Source: Drosophila pseudoobscura
Taxonomy: Eukaryota > Arthropoda > Insecta > Diptera > Drosophilidae
Length of the DNA: 64,000 bases
Assembly (NCBI RefSeq): GCF_009870125.1
Contig: NC_046681.1
Coordinates: forward strand, 18,861,001 to 18,925,000
Direction of reading: 5' to 3'
The notes beneath the pieces are model-generated. The model saw only the letters and a list, made by a program, of their open reading frames with translations. It was not told where the DNA came from and made no database searches. Both the position numbers and the translations under genes were made by a program. Numbering within the stretch: the first letter of the stretch is position 1; every line of letters begins with the position of its first letter. This document shows positions 20,890 through 32,000 of this stretch, in pieces.

Positions 20890-22450
20890 GTCCTTTACAA
20901 GACTGACAGAACTATCGATGCCAGGGTCCCCGACACCACTTTGACGACAACCAAGGGAGCTACGCGGGCTACTAGACTATATATATCTCGATGTTGTGAG
21001 GCTAAGAACTTTGTTCCTCTTGTTTATTAATTTATACTTAGTTAAGTTATGATGAATAAAACTATTGAAAAATCATCCTTGCTGCATCCTTTATCGTAGG
21101 AAAGTTCACAAATAGCGGAGAAACTGGATACTTTTGATTGGGGAAAATGTCCTTGATCCTTGATAAGGACTTCATCAAATCAGGGACATTTTTTCGATCA
21201 CAGGAAGCCGTCGCATGTCACGATCAGGCCACAAATAGCCGAGAAAACTAAATACGTATGGTTCGGGCTGTTTGAGTCCTTACCGAAGGATCAAGGACAA
21301 TTTTCTGATCACAGGGGGCCATGGCAGTCCCGATCGGGCCACAAAAACGGAGAAAACAAGATATATATGTCTAGAGAAGATATCCTTGATCCTTAATAAG
21401 GACTCCATGAAATCAGGGACATTTTTCCGATCACAGGAAGCCGTCGCATGTCCCGGTCGGGCCACAAATAACGGAAAAAACATAACGGGTTTTTAATTTG
21501 TTATTTTTGAAAATGTAGTTCAAGAAATCACCGATAGAGGCGCCACCGTACAAAAGAAAAAAGACTCGCGTCGAATGGCCAAAAACTGGATGGGGCACCA
21601 GGCGAACAGAAATCAGCAGCAAGCAACTGTGGGAATTGCAAAAAAATCGCAGCATACTTTAGGGGGCTCGCAATTTTTAAAAAAATTCATCGACCTTCTG
21701 CTGATTTCTGTTTGCCTGGTGTTTTGTACGGTGGCGCCCCTATTGGCGATTTCTTGAACTACATTTTCAAAAATAACAAATTACAAACCAGTTTATTTTT
21801 GTCCGTTATTTGTGGCCCGATTTGGGCGTGCGACGGCTTCCTGTGCTCGGAAAAGTGTCCCTGTTTTTTTAAAGTCCTTATCAAGGACCAAGGATCAAGG
21901 ACATTTTCTCCAGACATATATATCTTATTTTCTTTATTATTTCTGGCTCGGTTGGGGCGTGCCATGGCCCCCGTGATCAGAAAAATTTCCTTGATCCTTC
22001 GGTAAGGACTCCAATAACCCCAACCATACATATTTAGTTTTCTCGGCTATTTGTGGGTCGATCTAGGCGTGCGATGGCTTCCTGTGATCGGAAAAATGTC
22101 CCTGATTTTATGGAGTCCTTATCAAGGATCAAGGACATTTTCCCCAATAAAAAATATTTAGTTTTCTCCTCCATTTGTGAACCGATCTGGACGTGCCACG
22201 CCTTTTTACAATCGGGATAGCTTCCCCGATACAGGATACAGCAAGGATGATTTTACAACAGTTTTATTCATCATAACTTAACTTAGTACAAATAAATAAA
22301 CAAGTGGAAAACATTAATATCTACTATCTAAATGTATAGACGTGTATCCTTAAACCTAATAACAACGAGATCTATCTAGAGCCTAGTAGTCCGCGTAGCC
22401 CCTTCCTTGGTTGCCATATCCAAAGTCCTTGAGATAGTTGTCGATAGCCA
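20890..22450. repeat. Long inverted repeat (foldback / hairpin) with tandem ~110-bp units and a 78-nt loop
   Basis: The left arm is about 20890-21619, the loop 21620-21697 and the right arm 21698 to about 22450. The arms are imperfect reverse complements, about 85-90 percent by eye in the inner 500 bp. Each arm has three or so tandem units of about 110 bp, recognisable by gatcacaggaagccgtcgca followed by a cgatcgggccacaaa-like segment and a small palindrome gtccttgat...aaggac. The left arm has a 40-nt insertion at 21556-21595 and lacks about 40 nt near 21110. The outer left arm (20890-20976) holds a broken copy of the neighbouring - strand gene's 3' end (CAACCAAGG, GCTACGCGG, CTACTAG). It could be an hpRNA precursor or a foldback transposon. 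Confidence 0.85.
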
Positions 22451-22927
22451 GGTCGAAGGATGACGACGGCTTGTTAGGTTCGGGCTCTTGCAGGGGGTGC
22501 TCCTCTGACCTGCTGGGATACGACTCGGTTTGGCTGGGATAGGACTCCGTCTGCCTCGAATACGCCTCGGTAATGCCTGGATAGAGCTTCGTCTAGCGAG
22601 GGAAATCGGATACGACTCGTTTTGTGGCAAAGCGTAGGGTACATAAGTCTTCTGTAAAGGAAGATATATTTTAAAGTATATCCACTATTATATACGAATT
22701 CACTTACTCGTCTGAAAGCTAAAGCCCACCGCTATGTCCCGTGGGCGTGGTCCCTGCTGCAGTGGACGGACGCCACGTTGTCTACTCAGCGACACAGCAG
22801 CGGCATCATGGCGATCACAGTCCAGCGTCATCTCTTGGACCTCCCGAAAGGACGAGGAGCTACGGCAGAGCCGCCCGCGGAGAAGGTACCGACGGCGTTG
22901 ATTGAAGGGGATTGAAAGACGGTACAT
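22383..22927 (-). pseudogene. Small two-exon gene, frame-disrupted; unrecognised product
   Basis: Exon 1 is 22927-22708 (73 codons plus one base, starting MYRLSIPFNQRRR), with a perfect donor GTAAGT. A 56-nt intron ends CTTTACAG, and exon 2 starts at 22651. Read in phase, the frame stops at 22593-22595 after 92 aa. However, protein-like sequence continues beyond. In one frame there is YVPYALPQNESYP (about 22610-22648). In the original frame from about 22590 there is LYPGITEAYSRQTESYPS, a second QTESYPS, and then an ending GYGNQGRGYADY with TAG at 22383-22385. The shared ESYP repeat shows that these pieces belonged to one frame. So either two small indels broke the gene, or the 92-aa protein is what remains, or the sequence has errors. 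A - strand AATAAA (22263-22268) lies in the repeat arm. Confidence 0.5.
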
Positions 22928-23653
22928 TTTGGTATATTTCTGAAATTCAGACCGTATAGTAAATCCACGTTCACACTGCTAGAAAGCCAAGAAAATTGCG
23001 CCAGAATTTGCACCAGGGTGACCGTTTTCGGTATTTTTAACACTTTTCGGTATTTTTTGAGGTCAAAATTGATCCGACGGTATTACGGTAGATCGGTATA
23101 TAATGGTACATTTTGTCAATTTCATCAATTTATTCATTTCAACGGTATATAGAAATCAAATAAAAGCAAGTACTAAGAATGGGCCAGTCAAGTAGAAAAT
23201 AGGTTCATTAATTGGATAAAATTATGTGGGCATGGCTAAATGTTCTAAATAGGTAGTAATATTCCACGGAATATAAGAAACGAGGAATATGTAAAATAGA
23301 TTTTGAATTTGTCAGTATATTTACGGTATATTTTTCAAATGAGACGGTATATTTTGGAATATTATGGTAAATCCACGTTCACACTACCAGCAAGCCAAGA
23401 AAATTGCGCTAGAATTTGCACGGATAAATAGTTTGCCGGAAAAAAGGCACAAATTTGGGAAATTTACAATCGTCGATTGACGAACAAAGAGGCGACTAGG
23501 TAAGCATAAAAAGAAATGAGTTAATGGCCGCGTGGGCAAACATTTTAAGCGCTTTATCGTTGGATTTTTTTGACAGACGCGTTAGCAGCGTGTACAGCAT
23601 AGTGATAAAGAAGAGGAGAAGAAGACGGTTCATTTGCCAACAACAATTGCAAG
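22928..23653. promoter_or_regulatory. Bidirectional housekeeping-type promoter region, duplicated module, lwr 5'UTR intron
   Basis: This region lies between the small - strand gene and lwr. A 54-bp module occurs twice in the same orientation, at 22960-23013 and 23368-23421 (50/54 identical). Each copy contains CGTTCACACT, one mismatch from core-promoter Motif 1 (GGTCACACT). Two exact Motif 6 matches (TTCGGTATTTTT) are at 23027-23038 and 23046-23057, and further ggtatatttt variants are scattered through the region. A 5'UTR intron for lwr is likely: donor CTAG|GTAAGC with GT at 23500-23501, acceptor ttttttgacag ending at 23576. Confidence 0.6.
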
Positions 23654-24133
23654 ATGTCTGGCATTGCTATAACACGATTGGGCGAGGAGCGCAAGGCCTG
23701 GCGTAAGGACCATCCATACGGGTTTGTTGCTCGCCCCGCAAAAAATCCCGATGGCACCCTCAACCTGATGATTTGGGAGTGCGCCATTCCTGGAAAAAAG
23801 TCCACCCCCTGGGAGGGTGGCCTCTACAAACTTCGTATGATTTTCAAGGATGACTATCCGACCTCTCCGCCGAAATGCAAATTCGAGCCGCCGCTCTTCC
23901 ACCCAAATGTGTATCCGTCGGGGACTGTCTGCTTGTCACTGCTTGACGAGGAGAAGGACTGGCGCCCGGCCATTACTATCAAGCAAATTCTTTTGGGCAT
24001 CCAAGATCTGCTGAATGAGCCGAACATCAAGGATCCGGCCCAGGCTGAGGCCTACACTATTTACTGCCAGAATCGCCTGGAGTACGAGAAACGCGTGCGT
24101 GCACAGGCCCGTGCTATGGCCGCTACCGAGTAA
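23654..24133 (+). CDS. lwr: SUMO-conjugating enzyme E2 Ubc9 (lesswright)
   Basis: An intronless coding sequence of 159 aa, the standard Ubc9 length. The UBC fold is complete: N-terminal basic helix for SUMO/E1 contact ([16 protein letters not shown]), the HPN triad at 83-85, catalytic Cys93 in GTVCLSLL, and the Ubc9-specific insert DEEKDWRP. It accepts SUMO from the Aos1/Uba2 E1 and transfers it to PsiKxE sites, mainly in the nucleus. In flies lwr affects Toll/Dorsal signalling, blood cells and meiosis. Poly(A) signal AATAAA at 24272-24277. It sits between the small broken gene and the 3' end of ush. I see no disabling change. Confidence 0.98.
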   Translation: MSGIAITRLGEERKAWRKDHPYGFVARPAKNPDGTLNLMIWECAIPGKKSTPWEGGLYKLRMIFKDDYPTSPPKCKFEPPLFHPNVYPSGTVCLSLLDEEKDWRPAITIKQILLGIQDLLNEPNIKDPAQAEAYTIYCQNRLEYEKRVRAQARAMAATE

Positions 24134-26049
24134 TCCGCTTTTCAACCCACACGTAGACATAACAAACCGATCACCAACAAAAACAAACCAACACACACAC
24201 ACACAAACATCTAGAATGGCAGCATTTTCGAGAATGCTCTAATATCTTTTTACTTCTACTAAGTCTATCTAAATAAACAATTACTTATGTATGTATGTGG
24301 ATCAAGCTGTAATATCGGATTTGCACTGAAATTATAATTTGATTAAAATTGCTTCAGTGCGTACACACAAGTACATTGCCCATGTTTTTTTTTTTCTTCT
24401 ATATACGCTTGAATGCATTTATAGGAAACACGTACATATCTGATGACGCATACCTTAGTTTCTACGTGTCAGCGATATATGATATGCATATATGCCTGTA
24501 TGTAGCTTTAGGCAGGCTCCACTCCACTTTGGCTTTTAGATCGAGTAATAAAATGGATAAAGCGGCTTTTTGGTGACTTTGATCCGGCAGTCGAATTCGA
24601 TCGACATTGATCGGTCAACCTACAATCCAAACTGCAGGTGGGCATCCAAATCTTGCTACGATACGGTAAAAAATACGATACGATAATAATTCTGAAAAAT
24701 TCAGAGATTAAAGGCCTTGCCCAGCCTTCCACACTGTCAATTTGCAGTACAATTTCAAAAACAAAAATGCGGTCGATCCCGATTAGGAAAACACATGCCA
24801 CGCCAAGATCGGTCCCATAAATAGTCGAGATATGCATAGCGAAAGAAAAAATGCAAGTCAAACCAGCCCGCAAAATGGGCGAAAACGCCAAAGTTGGTTT
24901 CTGCTGATATCTTTTGATCCCCGATCTGAATGTCTTGTTTTCTTCCATTTTTGCGTCTCCAAATTGAAGGTGCTTGTTGTACGGTCTGGATATTGTTGCA
25001 ATTTCTTGTCCGATCTGGCCCTTCTATGACTTCCTTGGATCGGGAATATATCCTTGGAGCCCTCATCAAGGATATTTTGCGAAACCATTGATAAAAAAGC
25101 GATTCAGCCCAAAACTTGCCTTTAAAATAAATAGAGTCTGCCGGAAGTAGAATCCAAGTAAGGAACAAGTAGTTGCTCAATTCTGGCGTATTCAAGTTAC
25201 ACGAGTCACGTAGATTGCATGTAAAGAGCACGTAGAAATGCGATCCAAACGGTTATTTGAAAAAGCGTGCAGCGTTGGAAACACACAAAAATAAAAATAT
25301 ATAAAAATACAATACAATTTCAAAACTGATCGCGTATCACACCTTCTTTTTGAATAAATTAATTAGTTTTATTGTCGCACACACTTAATAAATAATGTAT
25401 TCATTTAAATTACACAGTTTGAATTGCTCGATTCTACGGGGGAATGCGGAGCATTTACATACAATATAATATTGGATCTATATAGGATTATTCTTAATTT
25501 TCTTCTTCTTCGCACTATCGTCGCTATAGGTTGTCTCCTCTGATCTCTGTCTGGCGAAAACTTGTAGTTTCTTGCACTCAATTTTATATAGTTTCTCTCT
25601 AAGTGGTAAGCTTTGGCATGCATTATATGTCATGATTCCCCACTTAATGGGTATGGGCATGGGTATGCGTATGTATATATATGTATCTATGTCTATATAT
25701 TCATTTATATATATATACTATATGCATATGTGTGTTATATTTATGTAGGTATGTATTATGTATAACTATTTCTATCGATCGGTAAATCGTAGGAGTCAGT
25801 CCTGACGTGGCATTGGAAGTGGAGGGGGGCAGCGACAGGGAGATTCTCCAGGAATACTGTCGTCAATGCGGATACGGTTTACAAGTTACGGATTTACGGA
25901 TTACGATTATGGATTGATTATACAGTTACGGATTCGATTCGATTCGGTTATCAATTTGAATAATGCATTTGAATTTCTGCTCAGAAGCACTTGTAATACC
26001 ATTCCAGCTGTTTGCGCTGCGCCTCCCACATCTGCCTCTGCTGGCTCTC
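24134..26049. other. lwr 3'UTR, degraded foldback copy, ush 3'UTR
   Basis: The lwr 3'UTR runs to about 24300. Repeat-derived DNA occupies about 24640-25090 (separate entry). The - strand ush 3'UTR probably runs from 26049 down to an AATAAA on the - strand at 25368-25373. TATG/TA simple repeats occupy 25650-25765. No additional gene is seen. Confidence 0.5.
24640..25090. repeat. Second, decayed copy of the foldback repeat family
   Basis: The segment 24790-24840 (catgccacgccaagatcggtcc...ataaatagtcgaga) resembles one orientation of the unit in the 20.9-22.4 kb inverted repeat. The segment 25000-25085 (ccgatctggccc...gacttcctt...atcggg...tcaaggatatttt) resembles the opposite orientation. Between them, gtttctgctgat and ttgtacggt match the loop-proximal part of the first copy. 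The order and inversion are kept, but identity is low and many parts are lost. Confidence 0.5.
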
Positions 26050-29000
26050 TCAAATGGCCGCCTCCTGCAGGTTCTCCTTGTTCTTCTGCATCAGCATCAA
26101 TTCGCTGGGCGACTGCAGCGGCTGGCCCCCCATTCCCATGCCCACCCCCACTCCCACACCCACTCCGGCCACATGATTGGCATTGGGGCTGGGGCTGTCG
26201 TTGACTTCGGGCCGTGGGGGCTTGCTCTTGCAGTAGAACTGCTTGTGGGCCAGGAAGGTCTTCACGTAGTTGAAGGATATGTCGCACACGGAGCAGTACT
26301 TTTTCATGGCCTCGGCTGCAGCGGCTGCCAAGGGCGAGGCGACGGGCGGTGGCAGGGCCAGCGATGTGGGTGACATGGCATCGAGGCCTATGTCCATCGG
26401 CTCGGCCTTGATATGCGGCAGTGGCGTGCCAATGGGCGAGTTGTTGTTCTCGTGAACGAGTCCCAGCGTCGGTGGATTGTCCAGTCCAGGCTCTGATTTG
26501 ATGTGGAAGCTGCAAAGGAGGAGAGAGGAATATAAGCCACCATCCGAGAAAATCATTTAATCCTCCAAAGACTTACATGACTGCCTCGCCATTGGACGCT
26601 TCGTGCGCATTCGGAGTGGAGCTTGAAAGGAGCGTCTCCTGTTCACGCGACTCGGGGGAAATCGAGGGCGAATTGATGGCAACATGCGGATGCAGCAATT
26701 TCATGTGTCGCAGCTGGAAGAAAAATTCCTTTGGATTAGTGGATCCCTTCGTCAATGAGGAGTGTCCAAGGTGTACCCACCACATTGCCTTTGTAGGTGG
26801 AGGCATAGTTGCAGTAATCGCAGTTGAACAACTGCGGCGGATGCTCCATCGGTGGCTCCTGCGGTACTGCTGCTGCGGCTGCTACTGTGGGTGGCATTTC
26901 CTGGGCCACAGCGGAGTGGGCGGAGTTATCCTCCTCGAAGATGCAGGTCATGTAGTGCTCCTCGTTGACGTCGCTCGTCTTCTTGTCAAAGTGCGTGCGG
27001 ATGTGGGTGCGCATGCCGCGCAGAGTGTTCCCCTTGTACTGGCAGATGCTGCAGCGGAAGGCCTTCACCGTCCCATGCATCTCCATGTGCTTGCGGGCCA
27101 GGGCCGCCGTCGGACTGACGACCCCACACACGGGGCACTTGTTGACGCTGTTCACCCCGGAGGGGGCTCCCGCCGAAGACTGGAGGCTGGAGGGCGCCGT
27201 CAGGGGCGTGGCAGCGGGGGGCGCCGGGCACGGGTGTCCGTGGTCGTGCAGGGTCTTGCACTTGCCGCACTTCTCCTTGGCCACCAGCGGCGCCTCGGAG
27301 GACGCAGTGGCGGCCGTGGCTCCTCCCTTGGGGCAGTAGTAGTTCTGGTGGGCGCGCAGGTTGTCCAGCGAGGTGTACTTGATGCCGCAGGCGGCACAGA
27401 TGAGCTGCTGGTAGGCCACGGGCGTGGTCTCCACGGCAGAGGCGCCACCACCACCATTGCCGGCCGTGGCATTCGATGGCGAAACGGCGGACTTGGAGTC
27501 GGAGCCCTCGCCGGCTGGCTCCTGGTTGCGTGCCGAGCAGTAGTGCTGCTTGTGGGCCAGATAGTTCTCGTATTTGCAGAACACGATGTTGCACTCCTTG
27601 CACTTGGAGACGCCCTGCTTCACGTAGATCTGCGGCTGCTGCTGTTGATGCTGACTGCCAGAATTGCCACCTGTATTGGAGGCAACCTGAGCAGCCGCCA
27701 GGGAAGAGGGGGCACTGCCTCCAGCCGCAACAGCGGCCGCAGCGGCAGCCGCCAGCTTGAGGGCCAGCTCTGGATTGGTCTTCGCCAGGAGCGACTCCGA
27801 CAGGCCAAAGTCGGCTGGCAGCATGGAGCGGATGTCCAGCAGATGGTGATTCAAGCCAGGCGGCGACATGGAAGAGGCACTGCCCGCCCCCGAACTCCTG
27901 GGACTCGCCCGTCGCTTGGGCGAGGGACTCATTGAGGGGCTGCTGGGCAGAGAGGGTGCGCAGACGATCTGCTCGGGCGTCACACTGCCTCCAGCTCTTC
28001 CGCCGACAGTTTCCACGTTTTCCTTGCCCGCTCCGAGGAGCACTTCCTCCACATCCAGCAGGGCAGCGGCTGCGGCTGCGGCAGCGGATCGGATATGCCG
28101 CTGTCGATGCTGCAGGATGGAGATGGGAGATCGTCGAAACGAAAGGTCGAGAGGCGCAGATTCACTGAAAGACAGAGAGAAAGATCTTCGGTTAGCAGGA
28201 GGATTGTGAAGGGGGACCCTCGCTCATCTACTCACCGACTGCCTCCAGCCTCCTTCCTCTTGGGTTCTGGTGGACTGCTACTTTTTGGCTCCAGGACTCC
28301 TCCTCCTCCTCCTTCGGCTGAGCCTGTGCCTGCTGTGGGACGATCCGGCTCCAGGGCGGGTATGTGCAGGGAATTGACAAAGTGATTCATATTCCCGGCG
28401 AGCGCATTGCTGATCAGAGCGGTGGCCAGCGGCTTGATGGCCCCATTGTCCACGGTGAAGCAGGTGGACTCCAGATTTACGATCCCCGAAGCGGGTGTGG
28501 GCCTAAAAGAGAGACCAACAGAGTGAGAATCGCTACCAAAAGGATCTTCTGAGCAAGGACAATATAACAAGTAAGACATGTACATTCTAAATGTGGCTCT
28601 TAAATTGTTGTTCAAAAGCCACAAGAGAGCGCTCGAAAGCCACTCTCAGCTGTTTGAACATTTCTCGAGCCTCAAGTTGGGTTGAAGGGAATCGACCTTG
28701 CGATCATATTTGATAACCATTGAATTGTATGGGAGTTACTCGTCTTGCTGTTTATATTGCCTCTGATCGATTGAGTGTATCTTACAGTGGTCCTGGAATG
28801 ATGCTTGCCGCTCGGATCAGGCTGCAGGGCACTATGATGATCGGGTGCGTGGGTAGCGCCAAAAAGGGCTGTGGGGTGGGGGCCTGCAACGAGGCAGCAG
28901 CTGCTGCTGCTGCTGCAGCCGCCGCCGCTGCCGCCACCATGGCCGGGGTGGGCGTCTTGTTGCGCGTCTGCGGACTGAGCTTTCCAGGGGCAGCGGCTGC

Positions 29001-32000
29001 CGCAGAAGCGCTGCCTGCTGAAACCGATCCTCCTGCTTCTCGGGCGGCGGCGGCGGCGGCGGCGGCTGCTGCTCCTTCGGAGCCACCCTTGGGGGTCACA
29101 CGGCCGTCGGAGCGACGGGAGCTGCAGTAGTGCTGCTTGTGGGCGCGGTAGGTCTTGATGTTGTTGAATCGGATATCACAGTCGCTGCAGTAGCGGTCGG
29201 TTTGCTGCTGGAGAGGGGGATTAGCGGATGACGACTCTTGGGGCTGCAACACACAACTCACTTGACTAGAGCCCTCCTCGAGGGCGCTGCTGCTGCCTCC
29301 GCCTCCGCCTCCGCCAACTACTCCTGCAGATCCTGGCACCCCGTTCGCCGTGAGGCTGGGCAGGCTGCCGAGGGATCCGAGGCTGCCCAGACTGGGGGCC
29401 GGCGAGGTCTGGTGCATGCGCATGTGCCTGTTGAGGGACACCTTCTTGTCGGCACTGTAGGAGCACTGGGTGCACGCGTACTGCTTCCCGATGCGCGCCA
29501 CCTTAGCCGGCGGCTCGGAGCCACTGCTCCCACTGCCCCCGCCGCCGCCAGAGACTCCGCCCGCGGCGGACTTCTCCCCGCCGCCGGACTTGTCCGCATT
29601 GGATCCATCCGCATCCTCCGTGTCCTTGTTCCGATGCGAGCAATAGTACGCCTGATGCGCCTCCAGGGTCGAGGGGGAGCTAAAGGCTATGCCGCATGGC
29701 AGGCACATGAATCGCGCCGGCTTCAGCAGCGGCTCCACGAGATCGGGCTGTAGGGGGGGCTGTGCCTGCGGGGGCTGCGGCTCGGGCTTGATGTGCGGCG
29801 GCGGTGCCAGCAGACGCTTGTCCGACAGGTGCAGCTCCTTGGCGTCCGGCTTGAGGGCGGGATCCGAGGCGAGCAGCGCATTGAGGCGGAGCTTTGGTAG
29901 CCTCGGAGTGGGCGTTGCGGTGGGCGTGGGCGTGGGCGAAGGACTGGGCGATGGCGATTCCGATGGCGGAGTCGCTGGCTGCTCCAGCTTTGGCACCAGA
30001 ACTAGAGGCGGCGTAGGACTCCGTGGCGGCGTACTAGGACTGATCGGTGCCTCCTCCGCCTCTGCGTCTGCCTCCACCTGCTCCTGCTCCTCCGCCTGGT
30101 GGTGGTGGTCCATTCTGTTTCCATCCATTTCTGTTTCCCCTAAATCCTGAGTCTCTTCCGGCTGTTCGGACACAGCATCCTCTGCATCTGCATCTGCATC
30201 GCTGTTGTTGTTGTTGTCCTGAAGATCCATTGGATCCTCCTGCTGCTGCTGCTGCTGTAGCTGTTGCTGTTTCTCTTCGCCCAGCTCCTGAGCGGTTAAA
30301 TCTTTGGAATCTGCAAGAGAAAGGGAGAGAAAGAGATCATTAGAGTGGCTTCCAAGAAGCCTCCGCTGTGGGAGATCTACGGAGGAGTAGCTTAGGCAAT
30401 TATTATCGAACAAATTGTCAGTGTCTCGAGTGGAGTGGAGTGGAGTCCGAGAGCTGTGAAAACAATGCGACAAGAGGATCCACAGAAGAGGAGAGCCCCT
30501 GCCTGACCCCATCGCTGGAGAACGACAGAAGACAAGCGTCTGTGGCGTGGAGTGGAGTGGATCTGCGGCCTGGTCCACGTTTATCCTCGCTGGCCATCTC
30601 TTCTTATACGTGGAAAATGCTGTGGCGGAAAAGCGGCTGCTGCCTGCCTGCCTGGCTGCCACATGGTGGCCTTTGCCGCTGATGATTAGGGCCTCAGGAT
30701 CCGCCGAACATCCACTGACATCTGATTTGTTTCTGCCGCAGTGGCAGCGGCAGCGACAGAAATATTATAACGACCCATTGGTCGATGCTGGCCAAGATTG
30801 TGGCATCTCTGTGGAACTGTGCAACTGCAACAGAATGCAACAGAGCTGCAACATGGACGGGGACAGGGACAGGGACAGGGACAGGGACATCGACATGGAT
30901 GTGGCACACACATGGAATGGCTGGCTATTGATGAAGGCTCTGGATAAGGACGAGTTTGCATCGCTTCGCCAGAAATTCGACATCTTTTCGACTGGTTCTG
31001 GTTGAGGTTCTCCTCGTGCGGGCCCCACGGCTCTGCCTCGCCTGAATCCCCGCCAGAATCCGCTCCGCCAGCAGAAGAAGCTGCGCGTTGACCTGTCAAT
31101 TGCTGGCTATTGAAATGTCAGCCCATCTCTCAGCCAAAAAGATAGAGACAGAGAGAGAGAGAGAGAGCAGGCCACTGAAGAGAGGCAGCTGCAAAAGCTG
31201 CAAGTTCGTCGCCAGAGTCTTTTGTATGCCCCTGGTGCGGCACTGCCGCTGACGCTGACGCGGACTCGGACACGGACGCACTTGCAACTGCCGCAAATCG
31301 TTGCCGAAATGTTGTATTGACGGCCCGCCCTAATTGCCGCCGTCGATTCTTCACGAATTCACACAATTCTGCACGTGAGCAATCGGTTAGAAGAATCATC
31401 GGAGGCAGGAGGGAGACCCTCGTACCTTCGCTCGCCTCGACTGCAAGGCATTCCGAGGCATTCTGCTTATTTGTAAGATATTTATTGCCTTCGATTGGGG
31501 GGCGATAAGCCGCACACGTAAAGTGTTTTGTCCGCAGCAGCAGCAGCAGCAGCAGCTAAGCCTCCGATGCCTCCAAAAGCCCCACTGAAGAGAAGAGATG
31601 GCCGAGCGCCGATAGAGCGCAAAACGGGAGAAGACGCTAACAATGGTTTGGTTTGGCTTGGTTTGGTTTGGGCCCTGGCTTTTGCCTTTGACTCCTGCCC
31701 CTGCTCCCTGCTCCCTGGGCTCCAACTCCCAACTGAAGCTCTGCCCCTAGCGACAGCTGCCGCCTCTGCTTCTCTGCTTCTCTGCTGCTCCGCGGCTCGG
31801 CTGCCGCTGAGGATTAGGCCCGAGCGCTGGCCTGCAGTTGCCGCAGTGCAGCAGATTTGCTCCAGCGATTGTCTCTCGAGAGTGCCATCACCCAGGTGCC
31901 CCCCCATCCGCCTTCCTCTTTCCACCTCATCATCATTGCATTGCATTGCATTGTTGTTGAATTCTCCAAGTTCTGGGCACTGAAATCTCCCCCGAAATGA

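Noticed and set aside
25353..25358. + strand AATAAA as a distal lwr poly(A) signal
   Set aside because: The signal at 24272-24277 is much closer to the lwr stop, and 25353 is adjacent to the - strand ush signal, so a + strand use is not needed.
29246..29263. A GTGAGT...TTGCAG string on the - strand inside ush exon 3 that looks like an intron
   Set aside because: It would be only 18 nt, far too short to splice, and the frame reads through it as SSQVSCVLQPQ without a stop.
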